Shown here in pieces: positions 56,841 through 64,000 of a stretch of 64,000 nucleotides of DNA. Location of the stretch: contig CM017567.1 in the NCBI GenBank assembly GCA_007844125.1, forward strand, positions 44,304,013-44,368,012, given 5' to 3'. The translations under genes and the position numbers were made by a program. The notes under the pieces are model-generated. The model had not been told where the DNA came from, made no database searches, and was given only the letters and a program-made list of their open reading frames with translations. Origin of the DNA: Sinonovacula constricta. Taxonomy: Eukaryota > Mollusca > Bivalvia > Cardiida > Solecurtidae. Position 1 is the stretch's first letter. Each line of letters opens with the position of its first letter.

Positions 56841-57895
56841 CCAGTCGGTACATGTTCATAGTTGCAGAACACCAGTGGGTAAATTTTCATAGTTGCAGAA
56901 TACCAGTGGGTACATTTTTATAGTTGCAGAAAACCAGTGGGTACATTTTTATAGTTGCAGAAAACCAGTGGGTACATTTTTATAGTTGCATAATACCAGT
57001 GGGTACATTTTTATAGTTGCAGAATACCAGTCGGTACATTTTTATAGTTGCATAATACCAGTCGGTACATTTTTATAGTTGCATAATACCAGTCGGTACA
57101 TTTTTATAGTTGCAGAATACCAGTGGGTACATTTTTATAGTTGCAGAAAACCAGTGGGTACATTTTTATAGTTGCATAATACCAGTCGGTACATTTTTAT
57201 AGTTGCATAATACCAGTCGGTACATTTTTATAGTTGCAGAATACCAGTCGGTACATTTTTATAGTTGCAGAATACCAGTGGGTACATTTTTATAGTTGCA
57301 GAATACCAGTGGGTACATTTTCATAGTTGCAGAAAACCAGTGGGTACATTTTCATAGTTGCAGAATACCAATTGGTACATTTAATAGTTGAAGAATACCA
57401 GTAGGTACGTTGTAATGGATGCAGAATACCACTGGATACATTTTAATGGTTGCAGAATACCAGTGGGTACATTTTTATAGTTGCATAATACCAGTCGGTA
57501 CATTTTTATAGTTGCATAATACCAGTCGGTACATTTTTATAGTTGCAGAATACCAGTGGGTACATTTTTATAGTTGCATAATACCAGTCGGTACATTTTT
57601 ATAGTTGCAGAATACCAGTGGGTACATTTTTATAGTTGCAGAATACCAGTGGGTACATTTTCATAGTTGCAGAAAACCAGTGGATACATTTTCATAGTTG
57701 CAGAATACCAATTGGTACATTTAATAGTTGAAGAATACCAGTAGGTACGTTGTAATGGATGCAGAATACCACTGGATACATTTTAATGGTTGAAGAATAC
57801 CAGTAGGTACGTTGTAATGGATGCAGAATACCACTGGATACATTTTAATGGTTGCAGAATACCAGTTAGTTTATTTAATGGTTGCAGAATACCAG
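56841..57895. repeat. 31-bp repeat family
   Basis: About 34 units of 31 bp with the core GTACATTTTTATAGTTGCAG plus AATACCAGTGG or AATACCAGTCG. A two-unit variant (AATAGTTGAAGAATACCAGT, then ACGTTGTAATGGATGCAGAA) recurs 340 bases apart at 57,381 and 57,721. The unit is two bases shorter than in neighbouring families but clearly related. Confidence 0.93.
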
Positions 57896-59095
57896 TCCGG
57901 GTACATTTTAATGGTTGGAGAATACCAGTAGATACATTTTATTGGTTGGTGAATACGAGTGGGTACATTTTAATGTTGTAGAATACCATTGTGGGTACAT
58001 TTTAATGGTTGGTGAATAGGAGCGTGGTTACATTTTAATGGTTGGTGAATAGGAGCGTGGTTACATTTTAATGGTTAGTAAATAGGAGCGTGGTTACATT
58101 TTAATGGTTAGTGAATAGGAGCGTGGTTACATTTTAATAGTTAGTGAATAGGAGCGTGGTTACATTTTAATGGTTAGTGAATAGGAGCGGGGTTACATTT
58201 TAATGGTTGGTGAAAAAGAGCGTGGTTACATTTTAATAGTTAGTGAATAGGAGCGTGGTTACATTTTGATGGTTGGTGAATAGGAGCGTGGTTACATTTT
58301 AATGCTTAGTGAATAGGAGCATAGTTACATTTTAATGCTTAGTGATTTGGAGCGTGGTTACATTTTAATGGCTGAAGAATACCCGTGGGTACATTTAAAT
58401 CGTTGCAGAATACCAGTAGATCTATGGGTGCATTTTAATGGTTGGGGAATACCAGTCTGTGTACATTTTAATGCTTAGTGAATAGGATCGTGGTTACATT
58501 TTAATGGTTGAAGAATACCCGTGGGTACATTTTAATGGTTAGTGAATACCAGTGTGGGTACATTTTAATGGTTAGTGAATAGGAGCGTGGTTTTATTTTA
58601 ATGGTTGGTGAATAGGAGCGTGGTTACATTTTAATGGTTAGTGAATAGGGGCGTGGTTACAGTTTAATGGTTAGTGAATAGGAGCGTGGTTGCATTGTAA
58701 TGGTTAGTAAATAGGAGCGTGGTTACATTTCAATGGTTAGTGAATAGGAGCGTGGTTACATTTTAATCGTTAGTGAATAGGAGCGTGGTTACATTTTAAT
58801 GGTTCGTGAATAGGAGCGTGTTCACATTTTAATGGTTGGTGAATAGGAGCGTGGTTACATTTTAATAGTTAGTGAATAGGAGCGTGGTTACATTTTAATG
58901 GTTGCTGAATAGGAGCGTGGTTTCATTTTAATGGTTGGGGAATATCAGTCTGGGTACATTTTAATGGTTGCAGATTATCGGTGGGTACATTTTAATGCTT
59001 GCAGAATACCGGTCTGTGTACATTTAAATGGTTGCTGAATAGGAGCGTGGTTACATTTTAATGGTTAAAGAATACCCGTGGTTACATGTTAATGG
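57896..59095. repeat. 33-bp repeat family with AGGAGCGTGG
   Basis: About 35 units with the core GAATAGGAGCGTGGTTACAT plus TTTAATGGTTAGT. Interspersed units carry ATACCCGTGGGTAC or the previous AATACCAGT type. Confidence 0.92.
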
Positions 59096-60130
59096 TTAAA
59101 GAATACCCGTGGGTACATTTTAATGGTTGCAGAATACCAGTGTGGTTACATTTTAATGGTTGCAGAATACAGGTGGGTACATTTTAATGGTTGCAGAATA
59201 CAGGTGGGTACATTTTAATGGTTGCAGAATACAGGTGGGTACATTTTAATGGTTGCAGAATACCAGTGTGGTTACATTTTAATGGTTGCAGAATACAGGT
59301 GGGTACATTTTAATGGTTGCAGAATACAGGTGGGTACATTTTAATGGTTGCAGAATACAGGTGGGTACATTTTAATGGTTGCAGAATACCGGTGGGTACA
59401 TTTTAATGGTTGCAGTGTACCATTGTGGACACATTTTAATGGTTGCAGTGTACCATTGTGGACACATTTTAATGGTTGCAGTGTACCATTGTGGACACAT
59501 TTTAATGGTTGCAGTGTACCATTGTGGACACATTTTAATGGTTGCAGTGTACCATTGTGGACACATTTTAATGGTTGCAGTGTACCATTGTGGACACATT
59601 TTAATGGTCGCAGAATACCTGTCTGGGTACATATTAATGGTTGCAGTGTACCATTGTGGACACATTTTAATGGTTGCAGTGTACCATTGTGGACACATTT
59701 TAATGGTTGCAGTGTACCATTGTGGACACATTTTAATGGTTGCAGTGTACCATTGTGGACACATTTTAATGGTTGCAGTGTACCATTGTGGACACATTTT
59801 AATGGTTGCAGTGTACCATTGTGGACACATTTTAATGGTTGCAGTGTACCATTGTGGACACATTTTAATGGTTGCAGTGTACCATTGTGGACACATTTTA
59901 ATGGTTGCAGAATACCAGTCTGGGTACATATTAATGGTTGCAGAATACCATTGTGGACACATTTTAATGGTCGCAGAATACCTGTCTGGGTACATATTAA
60001 TGGTTGCAGTGTACCATTGTGGACACATTTTAATGGTTGCAGAATACCAGTCTGGGTACATATTAATGGTTGCAGAATACCATTGTGGACACATTTTAAT
60101 GGTCGCAGAATACCTGTCTGGGTACTTTTA
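59096..60130. repeat. 31/33-bp repeat family with GTACCATTGTGGACAC
   Basis: 31-bp units with GCAGAATACAGGTGGGTACA give way at about 59,405 to very uniform 33-bp units with the core GCAGTGTACCATTGTGGACA. These are interrupted by CTGTCTGGGTACATATTAAT units. Open frames of 240-279 codons result from the unit. Confidence 0.94.
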
Positions 60131-62250
60131 AATGGTTGGGGAATCTCAGTCTGGGTACATATTAATCCTTGCAGAATACCAGTCTGAGTACATTTTAATG
60201 GTTGTGGAATCTCAGTCTGGGTACATTTTAATGGTTGGGGAATCTCAGTCTGGGTACATTTTAATCGTTGGTGAATACCAGTCTGGGTACATTTTAATCG
60301 TTGGTGAATACCAGTCTGGGTACATTTTAATGGTTGGGGAATCTCAGTCTGGCTGCATTTTAATGGTTGGTGAATACCAGTCTGTGTACATTTTAATCGT
60401 TGGTGAATACCAGTCTGGGTACATTTTAATCGTTGGTGAATACCAGTCTGGGTACATTTTAATTGTTGGTGAATACCAGTCTGGGTACATTTTAATCGTT
60501 GGTGAATACCAGTCTGGGTACATTTTAATGGTTGGGGAATCTCAGTCTGGGTACATTTTAATTGTCGGTGAATACCAGTCTGGGTACATTTTAATCGTTG
60601 GTGAATACCAGTCTGGGTACATTTTAATCGTTGGGGAATCTGTCTGGGTACATTTTAATGGTTGGGGAATACCAGTCTGGGTACATTTTAATTGTTGGTG
60701 AATACAAGTCTGGGTACATTTTAATGGTTGGGGAATCTCAGTCTGGGTACATACTAACCCTTGCAGAATACCAGTCTGGGTACATTTTAATCGTTGGTGA
60801 ATACCAGTCTGGGTACATTTTAATCGTTGGTGAATACCAGTCTGGGTACATTTTAATGGTTGGGGAATCTCAGTCTGGGTACATTTTAATGGTTGGTGAA
60901 TACCAGTCTGGGTACATTTTAATCGTTGGTGAATACCAGTCTGGGTACATTTTAATTGTTGTTGAATACCAGTCTGGGTACATTTTAATCGTTGGTGAAT
61001 ATCAGTCTGGGTACATATTAATTGTTGGTGAATACCAGTCTGGGTACATTTTAATTGTTGGTGAATACCAGTATGGGTACATTTTAATTGTTGGTGAATA
61101 CCAGTCTGGGTACATTTTAATTGTTGGTGAATACCAGTCTGGGTACATTTTAATCGTTGGTGAATACCAGTCTGGGTACATTTTAATTGTTGGTGAATAC
61201 CAGTCTGGGTACATTTTAATTGTTGGTGAATACCAGTCTGGGTACATTTTAATTGTTGGTGAATACCAGTCTGGGTACATTTTAATTGTTGGCGAATACC
61301 AGTCTGGGTACATTTTAATTGTTGGGGAATCTCAGTCTGGGTACATTTTAATCGTTGGTGAACCAGTCTGGGTACATTTTAATCGTTGGTGAATACCAGT
61401 CTGGGTACATTTTAATCGTTGGTGAATACCAGTCTGGGTACATTTTAATTGTTGGTGAATACCAGTATGGGTACATTTTAATCGTTGGTGAATACCAGTC
61501 TGAGTACATTTTAATCGTTGGTGAATACCAGTATGGGTACATTTTAATCGTTGGTGAATACCAGTCTGGGTACATTTTAATGGTTGGGGAATCTCAGTCT
61601 GGGTACATTTTAATCGTTGGTGAATACCAGTCTGAGTACATTTTAATGGTTGGGGAATCTCAGTCTGTGTACATTTTAATCGTTGGTGAATACCAGTCTG
61701 GGTACATTTTAATCGTTGGTGAATACCAGTCTGGGTACATTTTAATGGTTGGGGAATCTCAGTCTGGGTACATTTTAATGGTTGGGGAATACCAGTCTGG
61801 GTACATTTTAATCGTTGGTGAATACCAGTCTGGGTACATTTTAATGGTTGGTGAATGTCTGGGTACATTTTAATCCTTGCAGAATACCAGTCTGAGTACA
61901 TTTTAATGGTTGGGGAATACCAGTCTGGGTACATTTTAATCGTTGGTGAATACCAGTCTGGGTACATTTTAATCGTTGGTGAATACCAGTCTGGGTACAT
62001 TTTAATCGTTGGTGAATACCAGTCTGGGTACATTTTAATGGTTGGTGAATACCAGTCTGGGTACATTTTAATCGTTAGTGAATACCAGTCTGGGTACATT
62101 TTAATCGTTGGTGAATACCAGTCTGGGTACATTTTAATTGTTGGTGAATACCAGTCTGGGTACATATTAATCCTTGCAGAATACCAGTCTGAGTACATTT
62201 TAATGGTTGGGGAATCTCAGTCTGGGTACATTTTAATCGTTGGTGAATAC
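60131..62250. repeat. 33-bp repeat family with CCAGTCTGGG
   Basis: Units with the core GGTGAATACCAGTCTGGGTA plus CATTTTAATCGTT. Marked variants are GGGGAATCTCAG, CATACTAACCCTTGCAG and CAGTATGGG. From 60,651 it forms the first copy of a duplication of about 1,819 bp. Confidence 0.95.
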
Positions 62251-62469
62251 CAGTGGGTACATTGTTATGGTTGCAGAATTCATTTTAATGGTTGCAGAAT
62301 ACCAGTGGGTACATTTAATGGCTGCAAAAAACAGTTGGTACATTTATATGGTTGCAGAATACCATTTGGTACATTTTTATGGTTCCAGAATGACAGTAAG
62401 TATTCATTTTAATATTTCCAGAATACCATTTTGGGTACAATAAATAGTTGTTGAATACCAATGTGGGTA
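60651..62469. repeat. 1,819-bp higher-order unit, copy 1
   Basis: The order of variant units here is repeated from 62,470 at a constant offset of 1,819. Examples: AATACAAGTC at 60,701 and 62,520, and a 172-codon frame at 61,355 and 63,174. The unit includes the decayed stretch 62,250-62,470. Confidence 0.88.
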
Positions 62470-64000
62470 CGTTTTAATGGTTGGTGAATACCAGTCTGGG
62501 TACATTTTAATTGTTGGTGAATACAAGTCTGGGTACATTTTAATGGTTGGGGAATCTCAGTCTGGGTACATACTAACCCTTGCAGAATACCAGTCTGGGT
62601 ACATTTTAATCGTTGGTGAATACCAGTCTGGGTACATTTTAATCGTTGGTGAATACCAGTCTGGGTACATTTTAATGGTTGGGGAATCTCAGTCTGGGTA
62701 CATTTTAATGGTTGGTGAATACCAGTCTGGGTACATTTTAATCGTTGGTGAATACCAGTCTGGGTACATTTTAATTGTTGTTGAATACCAGTCTGGGTAC
62801 ATTTTAATCGTTGGTGAATATCAGTCTGGGTACATATTAATTGTTGGTGAATACCAGTCTGGGTACATTTTAATTGTTTGTGAATACCAGTATGGGTACA
62901 TTTTAATTGTTGGTGAATACCAGTCTGGGTACATTTTAATTGTTGGTGAATACCAGTCTGGGTACATTTTAATCGTTGGTGAATACCAGTCTGGGTACAT
63001 TTTAATTGTTGGTGAATACCAGTCTGGGTACATTTTAATTGTTGGTGAATACCAGTCTGGGTACATTTTAATTGTTGGTGAATACCAGTCTGGGTACATT
63101 TTAATTGTTGGCGAATACCAGTCTGGGTACATTTTAATGGTTGGGGAATCTCAGTCTGGGTACATTTTAATCGTTGGTGAACCAGTCTGGGTACATTTTA
63201 ATCGTTGGTGAATACCAGTCTGGGTACATTTTAATCGTTGGTGAATACCAGTCTGGGTACATTTTAATTGTTGGTGAATACCAGTATGGGTACATTTTAA
63301 TCGTTGGTGAATACCAGTCTGGGTACATTTTAATCGTTGGTGAATACCAGTATGGGTACATTTTAATCGTTGGTGAATACCAGTCTGGGTACATTTTAAT
63401 GGTTGGGGAATCTCAGTCTGGGTACATTTTAATCGTTGGTGAATACCAGTCTGAGTACATTTTAATGGTTGGGGAATCTCAGTCTGTGTACATTTTAATC
63501 GTTGGTGAATACCAGTCTGGGTACATTTTAATCGTTGGTGAATACCAGTCTGGGTACATTTTAATGGTTGGGGAATCTCAGTCTGGGTACATTTTAATGG
63601 TTGGGGAATACCAGTCTGGGTACATTTTAATCGTTGGTGAATACCAGTCTGGGTACATTTTAATGGTTGGTGAATGTCTGGGTACATTTTAATCCTTGCA
63701 GAATACCAGTCTGAGTACATTTTAATGGTTGGGGAATACCAGTCTGGGTACATTTTAATCGTTGGTGAATACCAGTCTGGGTACATTTTAATCGTTGGTG
63801 AATACCAGTCTGGTACATTTTAATCGTTGGTGAATACCAGTCTGGGTACATTTTAATGGTTGGTGAATACCAGTCTGGGTACATTTTAATCGTTAGTGAA
63901 TACCAGTCTGGGTACATTTTAATCGTTGGTGAATACCAGTCTGGGTACATTTTAATTGTTGGTGAATACCAGTCTGGGTACATATTAATCCTTGCAGAAT
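62470..64000. repeat. 1,819-bp higher-order unit, copy 2 (runs off the window)
   Basis: Nearly the same as 60,651-62,182, with few substitutions (for example ATTGTTGGGG at 61,318 against ATGGTTGGGG at 63,137) and one single-base deletion at about 63,812 that lowers the offset to 1,818. It is cut by the window end. Confidence 0.88.

Overview
This window looks like nuclear DNA from a metazoan with large introns, probably a mollusc and perhaps a bivalve. That placement is inference from content: spliced genes for an activin-type TGF-beta precursor and a secreted chitin-binding protein, decayed non-LTR retrotransposons, a tRNA-derived SINE, and very many minisatellites. No prokaryotic, organellar or viral gene organisation is visible. 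More than half of the window is tandem repeat. Most long open reading frames lie in repeats whose unit length is a multiple of three; they are open in several frames on both strands and are not called as genes.

Left part (1-11,140). A 12-bp minisatellite (1,334-2,875) ends about 170 bases upstream of an activin/inhibin-beta-like precursor gene on the + strand. Two coding exons (3,047-3,362 and 4,065 to about 4,575) encode a signal peptide and propeptide. I find no exon for the cysteine-knot ligand. The next kilobases are AT-rich, with a decayed LINE ORF1 fragment (7,143-7,470), three copies of a dispersed repeat near 5.7 and 8.4-9.0 kb, and a SINE copy near 8.7 kb.

Middle part (11,140-41,280). 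First come a 15-bp array organised into 60-bp higher-order units (11,147-15,715) and a 30-bp array (16,148-17,971). A minus-strand gene then spans 38,360 down to about 20,125. It has ten exons with matching splice phases and encodes a secreted protein of about 398 residues: signal peptide, two GCC2/GCC3 (ephrin-receptor-like) cysteine modules, a Ser/Thr-rich mucin-like stretch and two chitin-binding type-2 (CBM14) domains. Its introns hold a degenerate LINE (about 22.93-26.99 kb), a second SINE copy, a homogeneous 46-bp array, a 22-bp array, a 42-bp array and an older array of about 60 bp.

Right part (41,283-64,000). A continuous 22.7-kb field of 31-33-bp repeats runs off the window end. It has two main halves (41.3-54.3 kb and 54.4-64 kb) whose units align at about 25 of 33 positions, so they appear to share an ancestor. 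Inside it are nested duplications of about 2.5 kb and 1.8 kb and a roughly 0.6-kb block that recurs four times, once in part.

The two genes have no evident joint function. I see no evidence for a new multi-gene system. The most unusual content is the layered satellite field, the activin-like gene without a visible ligand exon, and the GCC2/3-mucin-CBM14 secreted protein.
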